Positions 11,501 to 25,600 of a stretch of DNA of 64,000 bases are shown piece after piece. Source of the DNA: Cyrtodaria siliqua (taxonomy: Eukaryota > Mollusca > Bivalvia > Adapedonta > Hiatellidae); contig JAWPHD010011274.1 in NCBI GenBank assembly GCA_037043455.1, positions 1 to 64,000 of the forward strand. The letters run 5' to 3'. Positions within the stretch are counted from its first letter, which is position 1; each line of letters starts with the position of its first letter. A program made the translations under genes and the position numbers. The notes beneath the pieces were generated by a model, which worked only from the letters and a program-made list of their open reading frames with translations, searched no databases and was not told where the DNA came from.

Positions 11501-14500
11501 GGCCGTGCGACCAGTCTTACTATGAAAAGTGGCGGTCAGAAGAATAAAGTCAAAATCTTGCCGAACAACAACAACAATAGGTCTTTCCACTGGAAGGTGG
11601 AAAGCCCTAATAATGGTTTCGCGTATCTGTATGTGCGTGCAAGACGGGTACTGCGTTACGCCCGACACTGAATATTTAGGTCTGAGCTATGTATCATCTT
11701 CACGTGTATACATTCGTCTGCCCCACGTCCCACCCATACGCACATTATTTGGCGAAGTTTCATCATTATCAGACTGGAAATCTTTAGGGAGAGAAGCGTG
11801 AACAAGGTATTTCTTAGATATTCGCTGGCGGCCATACTGAATGTCGCAGCGACCCAAAAAATTGCAATGCACAACTACAAGATAAGTACATTATTTTGAC
11901 AAAGATTCACCAAGAAGGGACATGTAGTTCTTGGGCAGAAGCGATTTTAATCTTCTTTAGTTTCTACGTTACTGTGACGTCATTAATGACGTCAGCTAAA
12001 AATAAACTTCACGTTCGTATTTGCAATCATATGTTCTACAAAACTGACAAATTTTACGTGTCTACGGCAATTTTTCACATTTTACGTCATTGACGTCATC
12101 GTATTTTGGTTCCTATGGCAACAATTTACCAACGTTGCGTTTTGAGTGGACTTTATTTTTGAAAAGTAAATTGAAAGGCCTTACAAATGGTACATATGTT
12201 CTTGATAACAATTTCAACCGTTACTGAGATATAGGTGGTTATTGGTGTTTACACCTATCGCTTACCTATGACCTTGACCTTTGACCTGGTGACCTGATTT
12301 TCCCAGACTTGGTCAAGGTCACATAGTGGCACATATATGAGGGCATTGTTGGCGCTAGCTGGTTCGGTTTTCGAAATATACTTAGAAGTTTCTATTTTAG
12401 CCTGTTTAAAATTAAACCACTATGGCCGCCATATCCGATGACGTCATCAAATATTTTTCACACGATCGATAGAAGATGATGAAAACATGATTGTGGTAAA
12501 GTTTCAAAATGGTCATGCAATAATTGTATTTTTGACGATTATTTCCAGTTTTTAAGCGTCTGGCGTCTCTGACGCCATCACGTTATGACGTCATGACCCC
12601 GCATGACCTTCTTGCACAACTAGACCATGACCTTTACAATCTGTGAAAGTTTCATTCAAATCCGATCATAAATATCTGAGATCTAGCGCGAACAAGATTT
12701 TCATCATGACGTCACTTGCGGCCATCTTGGTTGACGTCATGACCCCAAAAGCTTCGCGGCACTATTCCAGAATGAGCTCTATCACTGTGTAAACTTTAGA
12801 GGCCGTGCGACCAGTCTTACTATGAAAAGTGGCGGTCAGAAGAATAAAGTCAAAATCTTGCCGAACAACAACAATAGGTCTTTCCACTGGAAGGTGGAAA
12901 GCCCTAATAATGGTTTCGCGTATCTGTATGTGCGTGCAAGACGGGTACTGCGTTACGCCCGACACTGAATATTTAGGTCTGAGCTATGTATCATCTTCAC
13001 GTGTATACATTCGTCTGCCCCACGTCCCACCCATACGCACATTATTTGGCGAAGTTTCATCATTATCAGACTGGAAATCTTTAGGGAGAGAAGCGTGAAC
13101 AAGGTATTTCTTAGATATTCGCTGGCGGCCATACTGAATGTCGCAGCGACCCAAAAAATTGCAATGCACAACTACAAGATAAGTACATTATTTTGACAAA
13201 GATTCACCAAGAAGGGACATGTAGTTCTTGGGCAGAAGCGATTTTAATCTTCTTTAGTTTCTACGTTACTGTGACGTCATTAATGACGTCAGCTAAAAAT
13301 AAACTTCACGTTCGTATTTGCAATCATATGTTCTACAAAACTGACAAATTTTACGTGTCTACGGCAATTTTTCACATTTTACGTCATTGACGTCATCGTA
13401 TTTTGGTTCCTATGGCAACAATTTACCAACGTTGCGTTTTGAGTGGACTTTATTTTTGAAAAGTAAATTGAAAGGCCTTACAAATGGTACATATGTTCTT
13501 GATAACAATTTCTACCGTTACTGAGATATAGGTGGTTATTGGTGTTTACACCTATCGCTTACCTATGACCTTGACCTTTGACCTGGTGACCTGATTTTCC
13601 CAGACTTGGTCAAGGTCACATAGTGGCACATATTTGAGGGCATTGTTGGCGCTAGCTGGTTCGGTTTTCGAAATATACTTAGAAGTTTCTATTTTAGCCT
13701 GTTTAAAATTAAACCACTATGGCCGCCATATCCGATGACGTCATCAAATATTTTTCACACGATCGATAGAAGATGATGAAAACATGATTGTGGTAAAGTT
13801 TCAAAATGGTCATGCAATAATTGTATTTTTGACGATTATTTCCAGTTTTTAAGCGTCTGGCGTCTCTGACGCCATCACGTTATGACGTCATGACCCCGCA
13901 TGACCTTCTTGCACAACTAGACCATGACCTTTACAATCTGTGAAAGTTTCATTCAAATCCGATCATAAATATCTGAGATCTAGCGCGAACAAGATTTTCA
14001 TCATGACGTCACTGGCGGCCATCTTGGTTGACGTCATGACCCCAAAAGCTTCGCGGCACTATTCCAGAATGAGCTCTATCACTGTGTAAACTTTAGAGGC
14101 CGTGCGACCAGTCTTACTATGAAAAGTGGCGGTCAGAAGAATAAAGTCAAAATCTTGCCGAACAACAACAACAATAGGTCTTTCCACTGGAAGGTGGAAA
14201 GCCCTAATAATGGTTTCGCGTATCTGTATGTGCGTGCAAGACGGGTACTGCGTTACGCCCGACACTGAATATTTAGGTCTGAGCTATGTATCATCTTCGC
14301 GTGTATACATTCGTCTGCCCCACGTCCCACCCATACGCACATTATTTGGCGAAGTTTCATCATTATCAGACTGGAAATCTTTAGGGAGAGAAGCGTGAAC
14401 AAGGTATTTCTTAGATATTCGCTGGCGGCCATACTGAATGTCGCAGCGACCCAAAAAATTGCAATGCACAACTACAAGATAAGTACATTATTTTGACAAA

Positions 14501-17500
14501 GATTCACCAAGAAGGGACATGTAGTTCTTGGGCAGAAGCGATTTTAATCTTCTTTAGTTTCTACGTTACTGTGACGTCATTAATGACGTCAGCTAAAAAT
14601 AAACTTCACGTTCGTATTTGCAATCATATGTTCTACAAAACTGACAAATTTTACGTGTCTACGGCAATTTTTCACATTTTACGTCATTGACGTCATCGTA
14701 TTTTGGTTCCTATGGCAACAATTTACCAACGTTGCGTTTTGAGTGGACTTTATTTTTGAAAAGTAAATTGAAAGGCCTTACAAATGGTACATATGTTCTT
14801 GATAACAATTTCAACCGTTACTGAGATATAGGTGGTTATTGGTGTTTACACCTATCGCTTACCTATGACCTTGACCTTTGACCTGGTGACCTGATTTTCC
14901 CAGACTTGGTCAAGGTCACATAGTGGCACATATTTGAGGGCATTGTTGGCGCTAGCTGGTTCGGTTTTCGAAATATACTTAGAAGTTTCTATTTTAGCCT
15001 GTTTAAAATTAAACCACTATGGCCGCCATATCCGATGACGTCATCAAATATTTTTCACACGATCGATAGAAGATGATGAAAACATGATTGTGGTAAAGTT
15101 TCAAAATGGTCATGCAATAATTGTATTTTTGACGATTATTTCCAGTTTTTAAGCGTCTGGCGTCTCTGACGCCATCACGTTATGACGTCATGACCCCGCA
15201 TGACCTTCTTGCACAACTAGACCATGACCTTTACAATCTGTGAAAGTTTCATTCAAATCCGATCATAAATATCTGAGATCTAGCGCGAACAAGATTTTCA
15301 TCATGACGTCACTGGCGGCCATCTTGGTTGACGTCATGACCCCAAAAGCTTCGCGGCACTATTCCAGAATGAGCTCTATCACTGTGTAAACTTTAGAGGC
15401 CGTGCGACCAGTCTTACTATGAAAAGTGGCGGTCAGAAGAATAAAGTCAAAATCTTGCCGAACAACAACAATAGGTCTTTCCACTGGAAGGTGGAAAGCC
15501 CTAATAATGGTTTCGCGTATCTGTATGTGCGTGCAAGACGGGTACTGCGTTACGCCCGACACTGAATATTTAGGTCTGAGCTATGTATCATCTTCACGTG
15601 TATACATTCGTCTGCCCCACGTCCCACCCATACGCACATTATTTGGCGAAGTTTCATCATTATCAGACTGGAAATCTTTAGGGAGAGAAGCGTGAACAAG
15701 GTATTTCTTAGATATTCGCTGGCGGCCATACTGAATGTCGCAGCGACCCAAAAAATTGCAATGCACAACTACAAGATAAGTACATTATTTTGACAAAGAT
15801 TCACCAAGAAGGGACATGTAGTTCTTGGGCAGAAGCGATTTTAATCTTCTTTAGTTTCTACGTTACTGTGACGTCATTAATGACGTCAGCTAAAAATAAA
15901 CTTCACGTTCGTATTTGCAATCATATGTTCTACAAAACTTACAAATTTTACGTGTCTACGGCAATTTTTCACATTTTACGTCATTGACGTCATCGTATTT
16001 TGGTTCCTATGGCAACAATTTACCAACGTTGCGTTTTGAGTGGACTTTATTTTTGAAAAGTAAATTGAAAGGCCTTACAAATGGTACATATGTTCTTGAT
16101 AACAATTTCAACCGTTACTGAGATATAGGTGGTTATTGGTGTTTACACCTATCGCTTACCTATGACCTTGACCTTTGACCTGGTGACCTGATTTTCCCAG
16201 ACTTGGTCAAGGTCACATAGTGGCACATATTTGAGGGCATTGTTGGCGCTAGCTGGTTCGGTTTTCGAAATATACTTAGAAGTTTCTATTTTAGCCTGTT
16301 TAAAATTAAACCACTATGGCCGCCATATCCGATGACGTCATCAAATATTTTTCACACGATCGATAGAAGATGATGAAAACATGATTGTGGTAAAGTTTCA
16401 AAATGGTCATGCAATAATTGTATTTTTGACGATTATTTCCAGTTTTTAAGCGTCTGGCGTCTCTGACGCCATCACGTTATGACGTCATGACCCCGCATGA
16501 CCTTCTTGCACAACTAGACCATGACCTTTACAATCTGTGAAAGTTTCATTCAAATCCGATCATAAATATCTGAGATCTAGCGCGAACAAGATTTTCATCA
16601 TGACGTCACTGGCGGCCATCTTGGTTGACGTCATGACCCCAAAAGCTTCGCGGCACTATTCCAGAATGAGCTCTATCACTGTGTAAACTTTAGAGGCCGT
16701 GCGACCAGTCTTACTATGAAAAGTGGCGGTCAGAAGAATAAAGTCAAAATCTTGCCGAACAACAACAATAGGTCTTTCCACTGGAAGGTGGAAAGCCCTA
16801 ATAATGGTTTCGCGTATCTGTATGTGCGTGCAAGACGGGTACTGCGTTACGCCCGACACTGAATATTTAGGTCTGAGCTATGTATCATCTTCACGTGTAT
16901 ACATTCGTCTGCCCCACGTCCCACCCATACGCACATTATTTGGCGAAGTTTCATCATTATCAGACTGGAAATCTTTAGGGAGAGAAGCGTGAACAAGGTA
17001 TTTCTTAGATATTCGCTGGCGGCCATACTGAATGTCGCAGCGACCCAAAAAATTGCAATGCACAACTACAAGATAAGTACATTATTTTGACAAAGATTCA
17101 CCAAGAAGGGACATGTAGTTCTTGGGCAGAAGCGATTTTAATCTTCTTTAGTTTCTACGTTACTGTGACGTCATTAATGACGTCAGCTAAAAATAAACTT
17201 CACGTTCGTATTTGCAATCATATGTTCTACAAAACTGACAAATTTTACGTGTCTACGGCAATTTTTCACATTTTACGTCATTGACGTCATCGTATTTTGG
17301 TTCCTATGGCAACAATTTACCAACGTTGCGTTTTGAGTGGACTTTATTTTTGAAAAGTAAATTGAAAGGCCTTACAAATGGTACATATGTTCTTGATAAC
17401 AATTTCAACCGTTACTGAGATATAGGTGGTTATTGGTGTTTACACCTATCGCTTACCTATGACCTTGACCTTTGACCTGGTGACCTGATTTTCCCAGACT

Positions 17501-19680
17501 TGGTCAAGGTCACATAGTGGCACATATTTGAGGGCATTGTTGGCGCTAGCTGGTTCGGTTTTCGAAATATACTTAGAAGTTTCTATTTTAGCCTGTTTAA
17601 AATTAAACCACTATGGCCGCCATATCCGATGACGTCATCAAATATTTTTCACACGATCGATAGAAGATGATGAAAACATGATTGTGGTAAAGTTTCAAAA
17701 TGGTCATGCAATAATTGTATTTTTGACGATTATTTCCAGTTTTTAAGCGTCTGGCGTCTCTGACGCCATCACGTTATGACGTCATGACCCCGCATGACCT
17801 TCTTGCACATCTAGACCATGACCTTTACAATCTGTGAAAGTTTCATTCAAATCCGATCATAAATATCTGAGATCTAGCGCGAACAAGATTTTCATCATGA
17901 CGTCACTGGCGGCCATCTTGGTTGACGTCATGACCCCAAAAGCTTCGCGGCACTATTCCAGAATGAGCTCTATCACTGTGTAAACTTTAGAGGCCGTGCG
18001 ACCAGTCTTACTATGAAAAGTGGCGGTCAGAAGAATAAAGTCAAAATCTTGCCGAACAACAACAATAGGTCTTTCCACTGGAAGGTGGAAAGCCCTAATA
18101 ATGGTTTCGCGTATCTGTATGTGCGTGCAAGACGGGTACTGCGTTACGCCCGACACTGAATATTTAGGTCTGAGCTATGTATCATCTTCACGTGTATACA
18201 TTCGTCTGCCCCACGTCCCACCCATACGCACATTATTTGGCGAAGTTTCATCATTATCAGACTGGAAATCTTTAGGGAGAGAAGCGTGAACAAGGTATTT
18301 CTTAGATATTCGCTGGCGGCCATACTGAATGTCGCAGCGACCCAAAAAATTGCAATGCACAACTACAAGATAAGTACATTATTTTGACAAAGATTCACCA
18401 AGAAGGGACATGTAGTTCTTGGGCAGAAGCGATTTTAATCTTCTTTAGTTTCTACGTTACTGTGACGTCATTAATGACGTCAGCTAAAAATAAACTTCAC
18501 GTTCGTATTTGCAATCATATGTTCTACAAAACTGACAAATTTTACGTGTCTACGGCAATTTTTCACATTTTACGTCATTGACGTCATCGTATTTTGGTTC
18601 CTATGGCAACAATTTACCAACGTTGCGTTTTGAGTGGACTTTATTTTTGAAAAGTAAATTGAAAGGCCTTACAAATGGTACATATGTTCTTGATAACAAT
18701 TTCAACCGTTACTGAGATATAGGTGGTTATTGGTGTTTACACCTATCGCTTACCTATGACCTTGACCTTTGACCTGGTGACCTGATTTTCCCAGACTTGG
18801 TCAAGGTCACATAGTGGCACATATTTGAGGGCATTGTTGGCGCTAGCTGGTTCGGTTTTCGAAATATACTTAGAAGTTTCTATTTTAGCCTGTTTAAAAT
18901 TAAACCACTATGGCCGCCATATCCGATGACGTCATCAAATATTTTTCACACGATCGATAGAAGATGATGAAAACATGATTGTGGTAAAGTTTCAAAATGG
19001 TCATGCAATAATTGTATTTTTGACGATTATTTCCAGTTTTTAAGCGTCTGGCGTCTCTGACGCCATCACGTTATGACGTCATGACCCCGCATGACCTTCT
19101 TGCACATCTAGACCATGACCTTTACAATCTGTGAAAGTTTCATTCAAATCCGATCATAAATATCTGAGATCTAGCGCGAACAAGATTTTCATCATGACGT
19201 CACTGGCGGCCATCTTGGTTGACGTCATGACCCCAAAAGCTTCGCGGCACTATTCCAGAATGAGCTCTATCACTGTGTAAACTTTAGAGGCCGTGCGACC
19301 AGTCTTACTATGAAAAGTGGCGGTCAGAAGAATAAAGTCAAAATCTTGCCGAACAACAACAATAGGTCTTTCCACTGGAAGGTGGAAAGCCCTAATAATG
19401 GTTTCGCGTATCTGTATGTGCGTGCAAGACGGGTACTGCGTTACGCCCGACACTGAATATTTAGGTCTGAGCTATGTATCATCTTCACGTGTATACATTC
19501 GTCTGCCCCACGTCCCACCCATACGCACATTATTTGGCGAAGTTTCATCATTATCAGACTGGAAATCTTTAGGGAGAGAAGCGTGAACAAGGTATTTCTT
19601 AGATATTCGCTGGCGGCCATACTGAATGTCGCAGCGACCCAAAAAATTGCAATGCACAACTACAAGATAAGTACATTATT

Positions 19681-22600
19681 TTGACAAAGATTCACCAAGA
19701 AGGGACATGTAGTTCTTGGGCAGAAGCGATTTTAATCTTCTTTAGTTTCTACGTTACTGTGACGTCATTAATGACGTCAGCTAAAAATAAACTTCACGTT
19801 CGTATTTGCAATCATATGTTCTACAAAACTGACAAATTTTACGTGTCTACGGCAATTTTTCACATTTTACGTCATTGACGTCATCGTATTTTGGTTCCTA
19901 TGGCAACAATTTACCAACGTTGCGTTTTGAGTGGACTTTATTTTTGAAAAGTAAATTGAAAGGCCTTACAAATGGTACATATGTTCTTGATAACAATTTC
20001 AACCGTTACTGAGATATAGGGGGTTATTGGTGTTTACACCTATCGCTTACCTATGACCTTGACCTTTGACCTGGTGACCTGATTTTCCCAGACTTGGTCA
20101 AGGTCACATAGTGGCACATATATGAGGGCATTGTTGGCGCTAGCTGGTTCGGTTTTCGAAATATACTTAGAAGTTTCTATTTTAGCCTGTTTAAAATTAA
20201 ACCACTATGGCCGCCATATCCGATGACGTCATCAAATATTTTTCACACGATCGATAGAAGATGATGAAAACATGATTGTGGTAAAGTTTCAAAATGGTCA
20301 TGCAATAATTGTATTTTTGACGATTATTTCCAGTTTTTAAGCGTCTGGCGTCTCTGACGCCATCACGTTATGACGTCATGACCCCGCATGACATTCTTGC
20401 ACAACTAGACCATGACCTTTACAATCTGTGAAAGTTTCATTCAAATCCGATCATAAATATCTGAGATCTAGTGCGAACAAGATTTTCATCATGACGTCAC
20501 TGGCGGCCATCTTGGTTGACGTCATGACCCCAAAAGCTTCGCGGCACTATTCCAGAATGAGCTCTATCACTGTGTAAACTTTAGAGGCCGTGCGACCAGT
20601 CTAACTATGAAAAGTGGCGGTCAGAAGAATAAAGTCAAAATCTTGCCGAACAACAACAATAGGTCTTTCCACTGGAAGGTGGAAAGCCCTAATAATGGTT
20701 TCGCGTATCTGTATGTGCGTGCAAGACGGGTACTGCGTTACGCCCGACACTGAATATTTAGGTCTGAGCTATGTATCATCTTCACGTGTATACATTCGTC
20801 TGCCCCACGTCCCACCCATACGCACATTATTTGGCGAAGTTTCATCATTATCAGACTGGAAATCTTTAGGGAGAGAAGCGTGAACAAGGTATTTCTTAGA
20901 TATTCGCTGGCGGCCATACTGAATGTCGCAGCGACCCAAAAAATTGCAATGCACAACTACAAGATAAGTACATTATTTTGACAAAGATTCACCAAGAAGG
21001 GACATGTAGTTCTTGGGCAGAAGCGATTTTAATCTTCTTTAGTTTCTACGTTACTGTGACGTCATTAATGACGTCAGCTAAAAATAAACTTCACGTTCGT
21101 ATTTGCAATCATATGTTCTACAAAACTGACAAATTTTACGTGTCTACGGCAATTTTTCACATTTTACGTCATTGACGTCATCGTATTTTGGTTCCTATGG
21201 CAACAATTTACCAACGTTGCGTTTTGAGTGGACTTTATTTTTGAAAAGTAAATTGAAAGGCCTTACAAATGGTACATATGTTCTTGATAACAATTTCAAC
21301 CGTTACTGAGATATAGGTGGTTATTGGTGTTTACACCTATCGCTTACCTATGACCTTGACCTTTGACCTGGTGACCTGATTTTCCCAGACTTGGTCAAGG
21401 TCACATAGTGGCACATATTTGAGGGCATTGTTGGCGCTAGCTGGTTCGGTTTTCGAAATATACTTAGAAGTTTCTATTTTAGCCTGTTTAAAATTAAACC
21501 ACTATGGCCGCCATATCCGATGACGTCATCAAATATTTTTCACACGATCGATAGAAGATGATGAAAACATGATTGTGGTAAAGTTTCAAAATGGTCATGC
21601 AATAATTGTATTTTTGACGATTATTTCCAGTTTTTAAGCGTCTGGCGTCTCTGACGCCATCACGTTATGACGTCATGACCCCGCATGACCTTCTTGCACA
21701 ACTAGACCATGACCTTTACAATCTGTGAAAGTTTCATTCAAATCCGATCATAAATATCTGAGATCTAGCGCGAACAAGATTTTCATCATGACGTCACTGG
21801 CGGCCATCTTGGTTGACGTCATGACCCCAAAAGCTTCGCGGCACTATTCCAGAATGAGCTCTATCACTGTGTAAACTTTAGAGGCCGTGCGACCAGTCTT
21901 ACTATGAAAAGTGGCGGTCAGAAGAATAAAGTCAAAATCTTGCCGAACAACAACAATAGGTCTTTCCACTGGAAGGTGGAAAGCCCTAATAATGGTTTCG
22001 CGTATCTGTATGTGCGTGCAAGACGGGTACTGCGTTACGCCCGACACTGAATATTTAGGTCTGAGCTATGTATCATCTTCACGTGTATACATTCGTCTGC
22101 CCCACGTCCCACCCATACGCACATTATTTGGCGAAGTTTCATCATTATCAGACTGGAAATCTTTAGGGAGAGAAGCGTGAACAAGGTATTTCTTAGATAT
22201 TCGCTGGCGGCCATACTGAATGTCGCAGCGACCCAAAAAATTGCAATGCACAACTACAAGATAAGTACATTATTTTGACAAAGATTCACCAAGAAGGGAC
22301 ATGTAGTTCTTGGGCAGAAGCGATTTTAATCTTCTTTAGTTTCTACGTTACTGTGACGTCATTAATGACGTCAGCTAAAAATAAACTTCACGTTCGTATT
22401 TGCAATCATATGTTCTACAAAACTGACAAATTTTACGTGTCTACGGCAATTTTTCACATTTTACGTCATTGACGTCATCGTATTTTGGTTCCTATGGCAA
22501 CAATTTACCAACGTTGCGTTTTGAGTGGACTTTATTTTTGAAAAGTAAATTGAAAGGCCTTACAAATGGTACATATGTTCTTGATAACAATTTCAACCGT

Positions 22601-25600
22601 TACTGAGATATAGGTGGTTATTGGTGTTTACACCTATCGCTTACCTATGACCTTGACCTTTGACCTGGTGACCTGATTTTCCCAGACTTGGTCAAGGTCA
22701 CATAGTGGCACATATATGAGGGCATTGTTGGCGCTAGCTGGTTCGGTTTTCGAAATATACTTAGAAGTTTCTATTTTAGCCTGTTTAAAATTAAACCACT
22801 ATGGCCGCCATATCCGATGACGTCATCAAATATTTTTCACACGATCGATAGAAGATGATGAAAACATGATTGTGGTAAAGTTTCAAAATGGTCATGCAAT
22901 AATTGTATTTTTGACGATTATTTCCAGTTTTTAAGCGTCTGGCGTCTCTGACGCCATCACGTTATGACGTCATGACCCCGCATGACCTTCTTGCACAACT
23001 AGACCATGACCTTTACAATCTGTGAAAGTTTCATTCAAATCCGATCATAAATATCTGAGATCTAGCGCGAACAAGATTTTCATCATGACGTCACTGGCGG
23101 CCATCTTGGTTGACGTCATGACCCCAAAAGCTTCGCGGCACTATTCCAGAATGAGCTCTATCACTGTGTAAACTTTAGAGGCCGTGCGACCAGTCTTACT
23201 ATGAAAAGTGGCGGTCAGAAGAATAAAGTCAAAATCTTGCCGAACAACAACAATAGGTCTTTCCACTGGAAGGTGGAAAGCCCTAATAATGGTTTCGCGT
23301 ATCTGTATGTGCGTGCAAGACGGGTACTGCGTTACGCCCGACACTGAATATTTAGGTCTGAGCTATGTATCATCTTCACGTGTATACATTCGTCTGCCCC
23401 ACGTCCCACCCATACGCACATTATTTGGCGAAGTTTCATCATTATCAGACTGGAAATCTTTAGGGAGAGAAGCGTGAACAAGGTATTTCTTAGATATTCG
23501 CTGGCGGCCATACTGAATGTCGCAGCGACCCAAAAAATTGCAATGCACAACTACAAGATAAGTACATTATTTTGACAAAGATTCACCAAGAAGGGACATG
23601 TAGTTCTTGGGCAGAAGCGATTTTAATCTTCTTTAGTTTCTACGTTACTGTGACGTCATTAATGACGTCAGCTAAAAATAAACTTCACGTTCGTATTTGC
23701 AATCATATGTTCTACAAAACTGACAAATTTTACGTGTCTACGGCAATTTTTCACATTTTACGTCATTGACGTCATCGTATTTTGGTTCCTATGGCAACAA
23801 TTTACCAACGTTGCGTTTTGAGTGGACTTTATTTTTGAAAAGTAAATTGAAAGGCCTTACAAATGGTACATATGTTCTTGATAACAATTTCAACCGTTAC
23901 TGAGATATAGGTGGTTATTGGTGTTTACACCTATCGCTTACCTATGACCTTGACCTTTGACCTGGTGACCTGATTTTCCCAGACTTGGTCAAGGTCACAT
24001 AGTGGCACATATTTGAGGGCATTGTTGGCGCTAGCTGGTTCGGTTTTCGAAATATACTTAGAAGTTTCTATTTTAGCCTGTTTAAAATTAAACCACTATG
24101 GCCGCCATATCCGATGACGTCATCAAATATTTTTCACACGATCGATAGAAGATGATGAAAACATGATTGTGGTAAAGTTTCAAAATGGTCATGCAATAAT
24201 TGTATTTTTGACGATTATTTCCAGTTTTTAAGCGTCTGGCGTCTCTGACGCCATCACGTTATGACGTCATGACCCCGCATGACCTTCTTGCACAACTAGA
24301 CCATGACCTTTACAATCTGTGAAAGTTTCATTCAAATCCGATCATAAATATCTGAGATCTAGCGCGAACAAGATTTTCATCATGACGTCACTGGCGGCCA
24401 TCTTGGTTGACGTCATGACCCCAAAAGCTTCGCGGCACTATTCCAGAATGAGCTCTATCACTGTGTAAACTTTAGAGGCCGTGCGACCAGTCTTACTATG
24501 AAAAGTGGCGGTCAGAAGAATAAAGTCAAAATCTTGCCGAACAACAACAATAGGTCTTTCCACTGGAAGGTGGAAAGCCCTAATAATGGTTTCGCGTATC
24601 TGTATGTGCGTGCAAGACGGGTACTGCGTTACGCCCGACACTGAATATTTGGGTCTGAGCTATGTATCATCTTCACGTGTATACATTCGTCTGCCCCACG
24701 TCCCACCCATACGCACATTATTTGGCGAAGTTTCATCATTATCAGACTGGAAATCTTTAGGGAGAGAAGCGTGAACAAGGTATTTCTTAGATATTCGCTG
24801 GCGGCCATACTGAATGTCGCAGCGACCCAAAAAATTGCAATGCACAACTACAAGATAAGTACATTATTTTGACAAAGATTCACCAAGAAGGGACATGTAG
24901 TTCTTGGGCAGAAGCGATTTTAATCTTCTTTAGTTTCTACGTTACTGTGACGTCATTAATGACGTCAGCTAAAAATAAACTTCACGTTCGTATTTGCAAT
25001 CATATGTTCTACATAACTGACAAATTTTACGTGTCTACGGCAATTTTTCACCTTTTACGTCATTGACGTCATCGTATTTTGGTTCCTATGGCAACAATTT
25101 ACCAACGTTGCGTTTTGAGTGGACTTTATTTTTGAAAAGTAAATTGAAAGGCCTTACAAATGGTACATATGTTCTTGATAACAATTTCAACCGTTACTGA
25201 GATATAGGTGGTTATTGGTGTTTACACCTATCGCTTACCTATGACCTTGACCTTTGACCTGGTGACCTCTGATTTTCCCAGACTTGGTCAAGGTCACATA
25301 GTGGCACATATATGAGGGCATTGTTGGCGCTAGCTGGTTCGGTTTTCGAAATATACTTAGAAGTTTCTATTTTAGCCTGTTTAAAATTAAACCACTATGG
25401 CCGCCATATCCGATGACGTCATCAAATATTTTTCACACGATCGATAGAAGATGATGAAAACATGATTGTGGTAAAGTTTCAAAATGGTCATGCAATAATT
25501 GTATTTTTGACGATTATTTCCAGTTTTTAAGCGTCTGGCGTCTCTGACGCCATCACGTTATGACGTCATGACCCCGCATGACCTTCTTGCACAACTAGAC

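Larger units (their letters stand above)
1221..15485. repeat. Left domain of the array with 1300-bp units and a hint of a four-unit period
   Basis: Copies in this stretch mix three-CAA and four-CAA forms. From the copy at 6702 the combined pattern is A3, T4, T3, T4, then A3, T4, T3, T3 (A or T being the tatatgag/tatttgag variant and the digit the CAA count). Both A3 copies also share 'cacttgcggcc'. Four consecutive T4 copies precede this (1502-6701). It suggests a separate amplification history from the dimeric domain on the right. Confidence 0.65.

Noticed and set aside
15915..16121. 68-codon ORF unique to one unit
   Set aside because: Created by a single g-to-t change (aaaacttac) in one copy, so it is a by-product of a point variant.
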